Shown here one piece after another: positions 25,801-36,883 of a stretch of 64,000 nucleotides of DNA. The stretch spans positions 363,892-427,891 of the forward strand of contig VTPC01091068.1 of the NCBI GenBank assembly GCA_011009095.1, read 5' to 3'. Under the pieces are notes generated by a model. The model had not been told where the DNA came from and made no database searches. It worked only from the letters and a program-made list of their open reading frames with translations. The DNA comes from Ignelater luminosus. Taxonomy: Eukaryota; Arthropoda; Insecta; Coleoptera; Elateridae. Within the stretch, counting starts at the first letter, position 1, and each line of letters opens with the position of its first letter. Position numbers and translations under genes: made by a program.

Positions 25801-26309
25801 CAGAAGAGTAATCCGGAAATCTGTAACAAATGATTGTACTGTGTTGAATCTTCACCCAAGAGACTAAAGTACATGTAGGAGTTCTTTCTAAATCTTCAAA
25901 AAGGAACTTTAGTTTGAAGAAAAGCATGGTCGTTTTGATGAGATTCAAATGTATCACATCCCCGCAAACTTATCGGAAGCCTTTTATGTTCATTTTTCAC
26001 ATTAGACACTAATTCTATTGCTCCTGGTCTAATATGATTAGGAATAAAATAATCCAAGTTGAATTTTAAACTTCCAAGATATTTCTTAACCTTTTGAGTA
26101 TCTCCAACATTGTAAAAAGTTTTCTTTTGTTACAGCATTGGTAGCGGTGATTCTGATTTAATTGGTATTGAGGACAACCCAAACTTTGATTATCCAGAAA
26201 ATCAAGAGGTAGTATTTTCAATGTTTACTATTAAACTTCAACTTATATTAACTAAAACTTTTATTTATAGGGCAGCGTCAATCCAGCATTTAAGGAAAGA
26301 TTTAAATGA
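1888..26309 (+). CDS. insect midgut-type (Bt-R1-like) cadherin, 5' end missing
   Basis: Single-pass cadherin of the class known in moths and beetles as the midgut cadherin that binds Bacillus thuringiensis Cry proteins. Exons (GT/AG throughout, phases all consistent): 1888-2028, 2259-2378, 2531-2603, 3301-3572, 3635-3808, 4070-4266, 5603-5825, 5882-6057, 6197-6369, 6422-6596, 7516-7687, 10043-10178, 10545-10733, 17382-17512, 17632-17868, 18768-18899, 19824-19935, 19991-20088, 20142-20540, 20593-20694, 20961-21159, 22174-22283, 22346-22509, 25242-25442, 25577-25741, 26136-26208, 26271-26309. Together they give 4383 nt, 1460 residues and a TGA. Linker motifs between ectodomain repeats are visible as DLPDQPP, DINDNIP, NLNDELP, DVNDEQP, DVNDNAP, DINDHEP and DINDNPP. 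A hydrophobic segment at about residues 1339-1365 is followed by the basic KVRS and a tail of about 95 residues with GLNRMGIAAPNTNKHAVEGS and GDSDLIGIEDNP. That tail is what points me to the Bt-R1 class. Full-length family members are ~1700 residues, so roughly 250 N-terminal residues, including the signal peptide, are absent. Confidence 0.85.
4440..5100 (+). pseudogene. decayed non-LTR retrotransposon endonuclease fragment
   Basis: Lies in the intron between cadherin exons 6 and 7. Conceptual translation in shifting frames gives DVILITESWFYESI and, later, YIPPDVSLNEFELYI. These correspond to the TE[ST]W and YIPP blocks of apurinic-type endonuclease domains of jockey/CR1-like retrotransposons. 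Several frameshifts and stops separate the pieces and no reverse-transcriptase part follows, so this is an old truncated copy. The assignment to a specific clade is not possible from this much sequence. Confidence 0.55.
8446..9750 (-). mobile_element. DD41D (rosa-type) mariner-like element, copy 1, apparently intact
   Basis: The element is 1305 bp, bounded by TA at 8444-8445 and 9751-9752. Terminal inverted repeats begin AAGGGTTTTCCAATAAGAGG and continue TGTTATTTTGA at both ends. One uninterrupted transposase gene fills most of it. It sits in the intron between cadherin exons 11 and 12, antisense to the cadherin. A second copy at 45890-48274 shares the same ends, and its transposase differs by only three residues over the first ~260, so amplification is recent. 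Intact ends plus an intact reading frame mean it may still be able to move. Confidence 0.9.
8551..9636 (-). CDS. DD41D mariner-family transposase, full length
   Basis: This 361-residue transposase of the IS630-Tc1-mariner superfamily cuts and rejoins the element ends in the nucleus. The N-terminal ~115 residues form the paired helix-turn-helix DNA-binding region (LQQRIEIIKLHYKNGENLAE at the first HTH; SRRSLELAI-type second HTH near 92-112, with the RARRS basic linker near 66-70). Catalytic aspartates are seen at D159 (ILSDEAHFH), D252 (QQDGATCH) and D294 (LTPCDFFLWG). The spacing between the last two is 41 residues, which defines the DD41D/rosa group rather than classical DD34D mariners. The start is the first ATG, 114 bp from the right element end. 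No stop or frameshift is present. Confidence 0.9.
   Translation of the reverse strand: MERYTLQQRIEIIKLHYKNGENLAETVRKTRTFLGHREAPCRTAIQKLVKKFELLGQVSDVKNKTRARRSRTAENIAVVAESVKENPGLSIPRRSLELAIPQTSLHRILHKDLGLKAYKVQLTQELKPADHQQRRVFADWVVEMHENDPEFHRKIILSDEAHFHLGGFVNKQNCRIWGSENPRVIVEKSLYPQRVTVWCGLWSGGVIGPYFFENEAGATVTVTGLRYREMINDFLWPELDGIDLDNVYFQQDGATCHTSNETIDLLRKKFPDRVISRRGDHNWPPRSCDLTPCDFFLWGHVKEKVYANSPASIQDLKDGIREAIEDIGQPLCDLVMENFMKRILSCKRGRGGHLPDVIFHY
10203..10360. repeat. short repeat related to the MITE at 20716-20902
   Basis: In the intron after cadherin exon 12, the segment TTCACCACTGGGATC followed by GCGAAAACCATG resembles TTGCCATTGGGATCCCGAAA at 20736, suggesting two members of one small repeat family in two introns of the same gene. 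Boundaries are not clear. Confidence 0.35.
11551..11768 (+). repeat. left minisatellite arm, 21-bp units, open as a heptapeptide repeat
   Basis: Read in the frame starting TTTCAACTACAAATTGGG (11545), the array stays open and encodes repeated seven-residue units such as IGNNQFQ, NGNNQFQ and VGNNQFH. Many unit differences are third-position (AAT/AAC, CAA/CAG, TTT/TTC). The frame has an in-frame TAA 16 codons upstream at 11497 and no obvious start codon, so a protein product is not established. Confidence 0.65.
11771..13042 (-). mobile_element. DD34D-class mariner with a defective transposase
   Basis: The element is 1272 bp with TA at 11769-11770 and 13043-13044. Inverted ends read CGAGGGTTGCTATTTATATT followed by TCTGGCC on both sides and match almost perfectly. 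Its transposase gene is in minus orientation and carries two inactivating deletions. It is inserted at the inner junction of the two fold-back arms, in the intron between cadherin exons 13 and 14. Confidence 0.9.
11837..12867 (-). pseudogene. mariner transposase, frameshifted and missing catalytic residues
   Basis: The N-terminal frame runs from ATG at 12867 through the HTH region and the SRWIPHNLT motif (the WVPHxL-type signature). It then loses frame near 12402-12408, where the first catalytic block (normally xGDExW) should be; comparison of the flanking codons suggests a deletion of about 7 nt that removes that aspartate. The C-terminal frame (12346-11837) continues to EYFEKQ and a stop. 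It contains LHHDNASSHT, the second aspartate, but the following block reads MGPDLAPNDFFLF, with the HPPYS part missing. The D-to-D spacing is therefore 29 instead of 34, implying a 15-bp deletion. The protein is dead. Confidence 0.85.
13130..13308 (-). repeat. right minisatellite arm, inverted copy of the left array
   Basis: The same 21-bp unit as at 11551-11760 appears on the opposite strand, again open as a heptapeptide repeat (IGNNQFQ, NGNNHFQ, IGNKQSR, VETNQLQ). The minus-strand frame 13317-13069 starts with a methionine and reads PFQLQIGNNQFQ, like the outer part of the left arm. The inner units are more diverged. Confidence 0.6.
13427..13826. repeat. ~400-bp element with GGGCGTACGCAGG inverted ends
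   Basis: GGGCGTACGCAGG at 13427 is matched by its perfect reverse complement CCTGCGTACGCCC ending at 13826, each followed inward by a G-rich or C-rich run. The termini resemble those of many hAT-type MITEs, but I do not see a clean 8-bp target duplication, so the superfamily is left open. No coding capacity. Same cadherin intron as the fold-back element. Confidence 0.55.
15453..15960. repeat. repeat with a near-perfect 50-bp internal palindrome
   Basis: The left end TATGCAGGGTGTTCCCGG looks like a mariner-type MITE terminus. Inside, the arm 15642-15691 (ATACCCTTTAAAATGATATA...) is repeated inverted at 15735-15784 with ~43 bp between. The block around GGCTGATTTTAATTTTCTTT is shared with the MITE at 21523-22083, so the two are relatives. 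The right side ends in a ATACATACAGACAGAGAGAC tract. Right boundary uncertain. Confidence 0.5.
16800..16870 (+). repeat. tRNA-like head, probably a SINE or dead tRNA
   Basis: An A-box-like TAGCCTAGTGAT at 16807 and a B-box-like GGTTCCAGTCC at 16850 are 43 bp apart, the spacing found in tRNA genes and tRNA-derived SINEs. An oligo-T run follows at 16880. The T-stem pairs poorly and the acceptor ends do not pair, so this is not a functional tRNA gene. A tRNA-derived SINE head is the better reading. Confidence 0.35.
20716..20902. repeat. small MITE in a cadherin intron
   Basis: AATCCAAATTTAATCTTTGC then CATTGGGATCCCGAAAAT on the left is matched, inverted and diverged, by CAAGATCCCAAAGGTGGTAC then TAAAATTTGAAT on the right. 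The element fills most of the 266-bp intron between exons 20 and 21. Confidence 0.45.
21523..22083. repeat. 561-bp palindromic MITE with TA duplication
   Basis: TA at 21521-21522 and 22084-22085 flank an element whose two ~240-bp arms are inverted copies, starting CAGGGTGATCATTTTAAAAC on the left and CAAGGTGATCATTTTAAAAC read inward on the right. Both contain AAATCGCTGAAACGCGTCGC. A mariner/Tc1-type transposase is the likely mobiliser. Lies in the intron between exons 21 and 22 of the first cadherin; its transcript would form a long hairpin. Confidence 0.8.
23117..24411 (+). mobile_element. irritans-type mariner, one frameshift from intact
   Basis: The element is 1295 bp with TA at 23115-23116 and 24412-24413. 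Inverted ends read CGAGGGCGGTTCAGTAAGTA (left) and CGAGGGCGGTTCAATAAGTA (right, read inward), continuing CCCGTGTT. It sits in the intron between cadherin exons 23 and 24 in the same orientation as the cadherin. Confidence 0.92.
23296..24346 (+). pseudogene. irritans-type DD34D mariner transposase with a single frameshift
   Basis: The first frame starts at ATG 23296 and runs ~186 residues through the HTH region, the ARWVPRLLT motif and the first catalytic aspartate (VTVDETWIHHYTPE, D158). Frame is lost at a run of seven A at 23847-23853. The second frame then continues to the stop at 24346 with FHHDKAAAHSS (second D) and YSPDLAPCDFFLF (third D), 34 residues apart, and the usual GDYVEK end. Apart from that homopolymer indel the gene looks complete, so it could be a recent copy or a sequencing error in the A run. 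Confidence 0.88.
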
Positions 26310-26700
26310 AAAGTCCTCAAAATGATTTTTTTACAATAATTTTTAAAAAAACTTTAATCTAAAAGAAATGCATAAGTATGTATACCACTAACCAACAAAC
26401 GTAAAGCATAAACTGTCAATATTGTACATAGTAATTTATTTAATGATACTGTAGATGTAGTTTTTAGGATGTAAATATTAATTAGTAGTGTACATAAGGA
26501 AATTATAAAAATCCAAAAGCATTATATAGAAATCTAAAACCAAATGTAGTAACTAAATAAGTTAATAAAAATATAGTAACTATTAATTAACAATCATTAT
26601 TAATGTGTTGTCTTGCAAGATTGTTTTGAAAAGCTAGCATGAAATAACAACATTCTTTTTCAATAAATCAAGTCACCTTTCTAAATGGGTATTAAACACG
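26310..26700 (+). other. cadherin 3' UTR with candidate poly(A) signals
   Basis: After the cadherin stop at 26309 there are AATAAA hexamers at 26564-26569 and 26662-26667. Either could end the transcript; the sequence does not show which. Confidence 0.5.
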
Positions 26701-29700
26701 ATTGCAGTCAAAAGCGAGATAGTGACCTAATTTCCAGAAAAATAAAAATAATGGAGTGCATGCGGACTAGCTCAAAATCGGAGACGGGCGGGGTTTGAGC
26801 CAGTATGCAGGATGACTGAATAAGAATTTAACCCAAATGCTAAAAAGAACTAGATATGCAATGTTGTCTATCGTATATAAATGATGCCTAATCTCTCAAG
26901 TTGTATCGCGACTCGAGGGTTTGTGAGAAAACCAATGAGCCTTGACCATGATAAGCAGAAATCTTTGAAATCTCAAAATTGAAATGACTCTTTAAGCAAG
27001 CTCTAAATAACAAGATACAGTGAACGGTTTCCAATATGCTTCTAGAAGACTAAAACAAAAGAATTTGCTTTGTTTGGGCAATCCAGGATGTCATCTCTGC
27101 AGTTTAGTTTTATTGATAGCCTCGAACTCACTTGTATTACTTCATTATCTAGAATTCTAAAACAAAATAAAAGTTTTTTTTTGTGAAGAATACAAGACTT
27201 ATAAACACACGGTTTCAAATTAGATAAAGAAACCAATAACATAAGAAATGATCCCAAATATATGATGAGGATATTAAGTTAAAATATTTAGAAAAGGCAA
27301 AACAGTTCACATGAAGATAAATTGGTCACATACTGACTCGACATTCAATTGTATGTGAATTCATTCAGAGCATAGTAGCCCAGACTCCCGTAAACACTTT
27401 AATAATACGCCATGTAATAAAAACATATTGAACTGCTATTTACTTCAAATCTCTTCAATTTAAAGTAAGATCTAGCAATAAAACCAGCTTCTCGATGTTA
27501 CGTTTTCAACAGCCCCAGTCCTGGACGTACAGCAGCCTGTGTGCAAACCGATTTTCCGCTGCCTCAGAAAACAAACATGAAGGGTCCCCTTCCAAGTTCC
27601 AGATAAACACGGTGACACGGAGAAGGTCTATCTGAGAATTAGTCATCGGTCGTTCCCTGAATCCCAGATCGATCGTACTAGTGTGCGATGCACGTTTGCT
27701 CCTCCTCCCCGTCAGGACCGGATCTAGTTCCAACATAAATGGGACTAAAACAGCAGTAGAGAAAATGTGTCTTTAACGATTATTGTTTATAAAAACAGCT
27801 ACATAAAATGAGTAAATAAGATCTTATCATCTTCTATCGTTTTTCTCATAGTTTCTATTTTTCTTCTTAGCTTCTACGCAGATCCAGGTCATTCCTCTAT
27901 ATTGAATACAGTGCCACTTGTTTACTTCATGTTGTTCTTGGTGCTTTTCGGGTTTTTTCCGTGGGATTTCCAAGTTTCGATTCCTATTAAGGTATACATA
28001 CCCAATCATCGTTATTGATGTTCTTCTTGTATCTTATCTACTAATATAATTATGTCACAAAAGTTTTCGGGATTTTCTTAAACTTTAATTATTATCTATT
28101 TAGATGGTCAACACTGAAAATAGAAATTTTGCTGTTGTTGGTTAGTTTAATTTTGCTCAGAAGTTTATGAGAATGATATGAAAACGATATATATAAAGGT
28201 ATGTTTATAATCTAGTTGGCCAAATGCTTAAACGTCGAATTATTAACTTTTATGCAACTCACAATATTCTCCTAGCAATAATTTCTATAACAATGAAAGA
28301 TTGTGATGAAGCAGCTCTATGTCTGAACTTACTCAAAAGTGGTTTCTTTGAAAGTTCATCGCAACTAAGAGTACAAGGAATGGTAAAAAGGGCCATAATG
28401 CATAGGTAAAACTTTGAGAAGTACGTTACCTCAGAATTCAATATGTCATGTAAGACCATTAGGAAAAATCTGGCACAGAACTAATTAAAATAATACATAA
28501 AGACAGAAATATTCAAAATAAGAAAAATTCATAGATGTTATTTAAAACTGCAAGTATAAACAATAAAATAATCTTAACAAAGAGCAGTATACCAGTACAT
28601 CCTAAACAAAACAACCAACAAACACCCGTCAGGAAAGTATTTAGTAGAATAATGAACGACAATGACGGAGAAGTCCAAAACCGAAAAGTATAGACAGGAT
28701 CATATAGAAACATGTTAACATTAATGTTGACTGCCATCGAATCGCATGGACATTTATCTGTGATGTAAGTGTTGATCATTCTTCACTATACCTGTAGAAT
28801 TAAGTGTATGTACATGGAAAACATTTTTGAAAATTAAAATTGGTATTTATTCCTAAGCTTAAAAGTTTTCCCGAAAAACTTTATTTTATTTTATTTCTAA
28901 TCTCTAGTCTTTTAACCGACAGCTTATTTCCACAATAGCAAGGCAATAAGTATTAACTGAACTCTGTGCAACAATTAATGATGTGTTCAGTCTTTACAAT
29001 ATGAACCTTTGGTGAGACGAATCAGAGGAGTTTTAGCATATAGATTGACATGTAGACTGTAGTGTGTTAGAGTGTCAATGCAGCGTCACTGAAGTAAAAT
29101 GTTCAACAAAAATGAACCGCATTATAAGTGTGATATTATCGAAACTAAAGACTAATGCCTTTAATTCAGTAATTTAAGATTGAACAGAATTTTGTGTAAC
29201 TCTTCATCTATAAAGAAAGGGAAAAGTCAGAAGATTGATTATTATTTGAGTGACGATTACTTTGTTTTTGTTCCTGCAAAGCATGACACTTTTAAACAGT
29301 GCCACGTAAAGACTCTTACAAAATTAAATTAAAACTCTAAATCGATTCCACATATACAAATATATCTGGGAGTAAGAGTTTTAATTTTAATTTAATTTAC
29401 CACAATGTCCACTATGAGGAATTTTTATCAAGACACTCTTAGAAAAGTTTTCCCTTTTACCAATTAAATTATAAAATCAAAGTTCTGATCGCACATGTTT
29501 CTGTTTCATCTCAAATGAGATCTCTCTTAAATTCCCAAAATATTGAAAAATGCATTCTGAAGATGGAACCATATATTAAATTTCCTCCTTATCTATTTTT
29601 AAAACAAATATTTTATAAGCAATGCCATTGTTTCTATCCTAAGTCCCATATAAAATTAGACTTCATTCATTTCTGGCCAACTACTCAATTCTATTGATGT

Positions 29701-32700
29701 ATGAAGAGCAGGTACTTTACATTTTAATTTAAATAACAGATCCTATTTTTTTGAATTACAGGACAAAACTAATTTTTGGTTCTTTTCTCATATTACCACG
29801 TAAAAAGTACGAGTGAAGGGAGGAAGTAGAAACCATAATCGCGTTGATTTAATAACGCTATTTGAGTTTGTTTATCAACTTTTGTTGCCTGTTTGAAATC
29901 TATTCGATCTCATACTGAGAAAAGAAGATTTACTACCTTGTTTCCTATAACATTAACAATTGAATAGGGATCTCTAATCCACAAAGTGCTGACCATACTT
30001 GCCATTGTATCAACCAATCACTATCTAATTTTAATCAAGAAAGAGGACATTATTATTTTAGTCTCTCTAATAGAAAAGACATGATAATCACTAGTGATTT
30101 GAAGTTAAATCGGAAACCTTTTCACCTTTGAACAAAAAGTTTAATTTATAGTAAAACATCTTCATTAGCTAAATTTGCAAATTTGCCTAAGTTGATGGTA
30201 CTTTTATTCGTTAGAAATAAAACATACAGTCCGCATCATTTAAATAGAACCATATAACTATTGTTTTACTTTGTTTTAGTCTAAATAAATGGTTACAAGA
30301 TAGTTCTTATTCTTACAGATTTACATTATTATTTTTTTTCTTAAATTATATAATTATAGCAACTTTTGAATAAGACCATGTAGAAAACCACTAAAATACT
30401 TATTTTGCAGATTTCCAATTGTTTCATTATAGATAATCTTTATAACTGGAAGGGAGATGCTATAAAAACCAATATTGTTAATAAAGTTGTGTCTATTCTC
30501 AATAGCAGTAAATTTAAGTAGGTAGGTATTCAGTTTAGGTAGCGTTCCTCATTCGTCTTGAATGAAGCTAACAAGATTGCAAGATTCAGTTCTGTTATTC
30601 ACTAAGTCTATCAATGGTATTTAGTCTCCAAAAAAGTGACAGAGAACTTGATCAAATGATCATGTATTGTTGCTAAAGTACTCTTTATTATTCATGTGGT
30701 ATATGTATTATGCTTATAATGGAGCAGAAAGGAGGTCTGCCCCTAGCAAATTATATACCTAATAAAAGAATTTGCACTTTATGTGCATCTGACCCCCCCT
30801 ATGGAAAAATGGCTAACATCGACAATTCATACAAATCAATACTTTCAATTGCAAAAGCATGTAAGCAATAAATGGCAGAATGTCAGCAATTATATGTAGG
30901 TTTTTACAGAAGAAAAGAGTAATACAGTCTAGACGTGTAAAATAGTTTCAGCTACTATTTGATAAAACAAAAGCAGTTTCTAACTCATAAGTGCAATATC
31001 ATAGTGATTTATGACATAGGATGTTATGGGATAGGAAAACAAGATATAAAAAATAAAATAATCAAAATTCGTAAAAAATGGAGTACTAGCAGAATTTCAC
31101 TTATCAACGCTGCAATACAGATATCAGTATACATGCTGAAAGTGGATATACATACTAAAAGAATGCTTTAACTTTTTCTGTGGTTACTTATCACTGTTTC
31201 TGAAACTCGATTTAACAAGAATTTGTTCACCTTGATTCAAGTTCAATTAAGACTAAAATAACTATTACGTGATATTAACAGTAAGAATTAGTAGAAATCT
31301 CTAATAAAACCTGTTTTTACATTATTCTGTTGTAGTGAGTCTTGTTTGGTTTTCTGATACAAATACAAAAAATTATTAAAAGTGCAATTCATTTTAATCT
31401 ACAAATGAAAGGCATAGATCTCCATTTATAATACTAAGTAGTCACATATACAAGTGACGAAGACTGTACATATTTAACCTCAATAAAGTAAATAATAAAA
31501 GTAATAGCCGGTTTTTAATTTGTTTATAGAGTTTTTATAAAATTCATTAGTCAGTGTATAATTAGTATAAAATGAAGGATTTATCACATAGTTGAGACAT
31601 ATAATCAGCTAGGGTTAAAGAGCATACATCACGAGCAATACACGATATTTGTTGTAAACTGAACTTCAAAGAGTTCTGTTGTGTTTCGTTACTAAAAGTG
31701 ATTAACAGTAAGTAATAATTTTTCCATAAAATAGTAATAAAGTTATAAATTCTATTAAAAGAAATATATCTATATATAACTAAGCTATTTCTTTTTACAT
31801 TTTTTTTCTGCATAATTTGGTATTATTTATAAAATTTTATCGTTTTAAAACAATGACCATTCATCTTAATTAATTTATAAAACACTAACAAATAGCGTCT
31901 CTTATTCTTAATTGCGCAAACGACAAAAGAACATAAAAAAGTATTCCATGTATAACATGCGATCATTAAAATTTAAGTTCCCAGTAGGCTGTGAAATTTT
32001 TCCGTAGGGTGTATCTTAGACATAACGCATCCCAACACATAACCTATAAACTGATGATTTTGTCTTGTTTCTAATGCAAGCTGTCAATTTGATAGATAAT
32101 TTTCCGGAATAAGCTAAGACATGATTTATTCTTTCATGGCCTCCTGGGAACTTTTAAATTTTAATGATCGCATGTTATTACATTTCTTTAATTTCACAGT
32201 CATTTCCTAAGATGCAAAATTAATCTAGATAAGTGCGAGTCCTAAGTGAAGATCTAGGTGTATACGATAGGTGCTGGTATACATACATATGTAAGAATTA
32301 TTATAATTAATAATTAAAAACAACCCATCGATTTTAGATATATCTGAATAATAATTATGCATAAATTAATACTAATTAGTAATTACTTATATCGATTATA
32401 CATACTACAAAGGTGGATCCTGCGTCATAGGAATTTACATGTTATAGTTCTAATAATCAATCATTGCTTACCTATTATCTTCGAACAGACGTTAAATAAG
32501 TTTTTTGCAAACTCTATATCGAATATATTACTGATTTAATTCTATTTTGGCTTTTTAGATTGAGAAAAAACTGCTACTTTTATGAAAGTTTAAAGTAATC
32601 TTAGAGTTATTACATCATTCATCTTTTAGTTATCTACAAGTTAAATCAACAGTACATAACTCCACCTTTCATAACAATAGCGAACTCGAGTTCTTCAGAT

Positions 32701-33061
32701 TTAATTTCTTAGATTCTAGAAAACAGAAATATATCAGTGGCATAGTCCTATAATTGTAGGTATGTGATACAAGCCATAGTAACATAGTTCGATAATATAA
32801 TCATATACACTTCAACTCAAAATTAAAAAATCAATATATAATATCGTTATTTCTTTTTATTATTGGAAATATTGTGGAGATATCCTGATACAATAAATAT
32901 ATAAGATTATTGCCACCTTCTGTACCTATAATAAAAATAATAGTACTCTGAATGCCAATGAAATGCTGCGCGATACAAACTACATCAAAAACGCAAAGAT
33001 GCTTTGCATTGACGTAGGTCAAATAAAACGATAGGTGCTATTCAAAGACAGTTTTTTTTTA
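26701..33061. other. intergenic DNA, no supported gene
   Basis: AT-rich sequence without cadherin-like or other recognisable coding blocks. The stretch 27484-27740 is richer in GC and open on the minus strand (76 residues, GRRSKRASHTSTIDLG in it), but it has no domain I recognise and may be a repeat fragment. A short imperfect palindrome lies at 29317-29396 (arms AAATTAAATTAAAACTCT). A few other open frames are short and low-complexity. Confidence 0.5.
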
Positions 33062-33475
33062 AAGCAAATGTAGCAAAAGTAATGACCCTGCTTAAAGAAG
33101 GCTATAAACACAGCAAGAAGTTGCTGCAAGACTTCACACTATCCAGAGGTAAACGATGTAAGCAAGGCCGTAATGAGAAAATTATACCATATGAAGACCA
33201 TTATCTAACCGTTATAATTCCAAGATTAAAAGATTTATCACTGCCCATTTGTTAAAGAGTGATGTCCAACTGCTCACTAGAGCCGTAGTCAGCCACGATA
33301 CCACATTAAACAGATGGCATACAATTGGAATAAATGCAAGACATACTGTCATCGGCCCAATTTTCACATTATCACACCATAGAGCTTTCTTTACTTTGCA
33401 GACTAGGATTAACAAACAATAAACAAATGTGCTACTCGATGGTAAATCTAAGCTTTGTCTTATCAGGAACGATAA
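33062..33475 (+). pseudogene. decayed Tc1-like transposase
   Basis: With several frame changes the plus strand reads KANVAKVMTLLKEGYKHSKK (first HTH), then IIPYEDHYLTVI (the T-x-EDR-L-x block of Tc1 proteins), then VSHDTTLNRW and INARH (second HTH and the basic block before the catalytic core). It ends near VLLDGKSKLCLI, corresponding to the VLFSDESRF catalytic block. No full-length core follows. It is old and inactive. Confidence 0.6.
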
Positions 33476-36400
33476 ACATAATAAAGTCACATACTGCAAA
33501 ACGGTTGCGCAATGCGCTGTATCATAAGTCAATAAAGGTATTGTTAATAATATAAAATATAATAAATATATTTTTGCAATTTTGCGTTGAGGTTATAATA
33601 ATACAAGGTGTGCTCTAGATTTTTCCAGTAATTTGTGTTATTTGGGTCAACAATATCTTGTTTAACGGAAATCACTACAAGCGCCAGGCGTGAATATGGT
33701 AGATTGTTAAAGCAAAAGTTACGAGTACGGTCTCTAGAGTCCCTTTGACAAATTTACATTTAGAGACTCTTGTTTGAACTGGTCTGAACAGTAAAAGTTA
33801 GCCAAAAGAAAATTCAAATACAATTCGTCAAAAAGGTCATATTAAATAAACTTTTAACGATTGTAAATACTTTTTTTGTTTCAATTGCCAATTGGGTCGA
33901 ATAACACTATTTGACATAACCTTATCTAGAAATATTAGAATTAACGTGGTAACGTCCTATAGTTATGACATCACTACAAATGATGACGTAACTGTCTAGG
34001 GTTATGAAAAACCATATATATCAATTTCAAACACAACAAAATAAGGTTGGACGAAGTTTGATACTGAAAAACATGTTGTTTTCTTTCGGCATAAAGTACA
34101 GTTAATAACTATAATGAAGATCCTAAAAGCGTAAGATAGAGATAGAGAGAGAGAAAGATGCAAAAATATCATGTGATCAACTCAATTCTCGTCCTTTCTG
34201 ATTTACCAATATCCATCGATAACAATAACGGTTTTTCTTATACAGTTGTTGACCTTTAAAGTTGAATATAAAAAATTTCCCATGTAAGTTTCTGTGGACC
34301 GTGTCCCATCTCTATACTCTGTATAAAATATTTCTAAGGCCATGCAGATTTTAACATTATCAAAATTTAAATATGTAATACAAGGCTTTTCAGATTTGAT
34401 GGTATTAAATCAGAGAGGATTTTATTATAATGAAGAAACAAAACGATACACTGTACTAACTTAATATTTTCTGTTTGTTAAGGCTAATGATTTTAGTTAT
34501 TTCTAGATTTACGTACAAGAATAAATTATCCAAAGAAATGCATACATCACGTTTTTTTTGCATTATATTCTTCCAGCTTTTCTTGTAAAAATCCTTTGAT
34601 TTACCTTATCATGCTTTTCAGCTGTATTCATTCAAGAAACTTTTTTTAAACTATCTTTGGTTACTTATTGGGTCTAAATTCAAAGTCATTTCCTGCGTCT
34701 TGAATATCTCTGAAAAGCGAATAAAGGTTCATAATTCGTATAAAAACTATTTTATTCCTCAAAATGTTTAGGTTGGACTTCCCACGGCATTATCTTTATT
34801 ACCTTATTATTAAATGAAAATTAGGCTAACAAAATTTAGTAATGTAACGTTAATTTAAGGAAACATAAGTTTTGTTTATAGTCAACGATAGTCACTCCTT
34901 ACATATATTCTGTACCACTGAAAAAACAAGATACATTGATAGTCGCATTGTATAATTCATTAAGATTTTGTAATACATTTATAAACAGCGATAATAATAT
35001 TCTAGACTACCGAAACATCCTGTACAACAGTAGACCATAGACCCGTTTATTTATAACTACTTTGAAGCATTAGTGCATCGCTAACACACGTAATCTTGTT
35101 TATTTGATAGAAATATCTAACCGTAGATGCTTCTTTTAGAAATAACTTAACAAGTGCGCGAATATAGATATTTTTTTTGTTTTCTTTTCAAATCAAAATA
35201 TTAGGAAGAACAAGATACTTATAACGAACAATGTGAAGTAAGTAAGCATACAACAGATAATGCATATTACTAAAGATTTACAAATATACATACGTATGTA
35301 TAGCTGGTGTAACCACAGCAGCGACCTTTGATACTTTTAATGCTTAAAATTAACATTGCTTTTTTTAAATGGTGTACCTAACTCAATTTCTATAATAATA
35401 TGTGAGTACATATGGTACTGAACTGGACAAAGTACAGATAGCTAAAAACAGTTAAAAATCAAAATGATATAATCTAAAAGTAAAACAGAAAAATAAGATA
35501 CACACCTGTTTAAAGAGTGAACAATGATCAATGGCTAAACATCTTATCACGCTCAGACTTGAAGATTATGCCATTTAAACTTATCATCGTATTTTTTCTA
35601 CAGTTAAGAAATTTAGTGACACCTTATAATGTATATTCTTGGATCTAATAAAATATGTGAGTTGTTTTCATTCTGTAACTTTTAAATTTGTAGAATTGAA
35701 AGTATAAGTTATCTTATAACATTAAAAATCCAGTTCTGCTGTATTTTACTTAAAATTATTTTATTTCATATTTACGAAATCTAATAACGATTAGATTATT
35801 CCAAAATTCTATAAATCTGTACTGATAGTACAGCTTGAAATTAAATTAAAACTTGTCCTATCTTCGTTATTTACAAAATGAAAAATAAGTATAGGTATGT
35901 TGTTTATTAAACACGGAAAATTTCGAACTGCGTAACGCAAATCATTTGATTGTTAAAAATATACAAATTTAATAAGTGCGCATTTTATGTTTTATGTTAA
36001 ATTTCCCTAAAACAGTAACAGAATTACTTTTTCAAAAAAAACCATTAATATTCATTTATAGACATATTTCAGATACAGAACTGTAGACATCCAAAGTACG
36101 TTCTTATTAGTAATAAAATGATAAGCGAATGAATAACTTAATTACAACTAAAGAAAAAAAACGTATTCCAGAGATAAATCTTGAATCACTGTTTATAAAT
36201 TTCGTTTAGTACCTACATTAATGTGTATTTTTGGTACAAAATATTTTGTAAACAAATAACCCAAATATTTAAAAAAAATTACTAACGACTGATAAACGAG
36301 ACGGACAAAAATTCCAAAGTTATTAACAAATTCTTGATAAAAGTATTAATAGTTCAAAGTCTTTTTTTATGGATTTTTGCATACAAGTAACGGTTATGAA

Positions 36401-36881
36401 GTTATTATAAAAACAGATTGTTTTGTAGGTGCAGAAAACTACCTGATTATAGTAGTGATTATAAATAAACGAGATTAAACTTTGAAACTACACATGGACA
36501 CGCCCAGAATTCATGGTTAGAGAGTACCCACTAACAATCTTTATAATCGTTCATTTTTTAAATTGAAAAAAAAAGAAAAGGGAATAATATTGAAGTTTCA
36601 GAACTTAGTTTCGTATTTAAAACAAAAACAATTTTGAAATGTATAAATATTACCAAAATACCAATAAAGTTTATCCGCTTTCTCTTCACTATTTTAGGAA
36701 CACACTGATTAGCTTGACCTGTGTCAATAATTATAAGAATCCTTCTGTGTATGATCCAATCAGAGTAATAAATAGCTCGTTTAATGGATTTCTCTTTCAC
36801 ATTTTTCAAACAGGCCTTCACCTAGCAAAGAATACCCCTTTTAAAAACCTTGAATAGGTAATTATTTAGCTTGTAGTAGCA
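33476..36881. other. intergenic DNA, nothing recognised
   Basis: AT-rich sequence without coding blocks, TIRs or tandem arrays that I could support, apart from a short GAGA-rich tract near 34135-34160. Confidence 0.5.
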
Positions 36882-36883
36882 TA

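Noticed and set aside
27506-27736. 76-residue GC-richer open frame on the minus strand
   Set aside because: No domain or splice context recognised; could be a repeat fragment. Mentioned only as a description of the interval.
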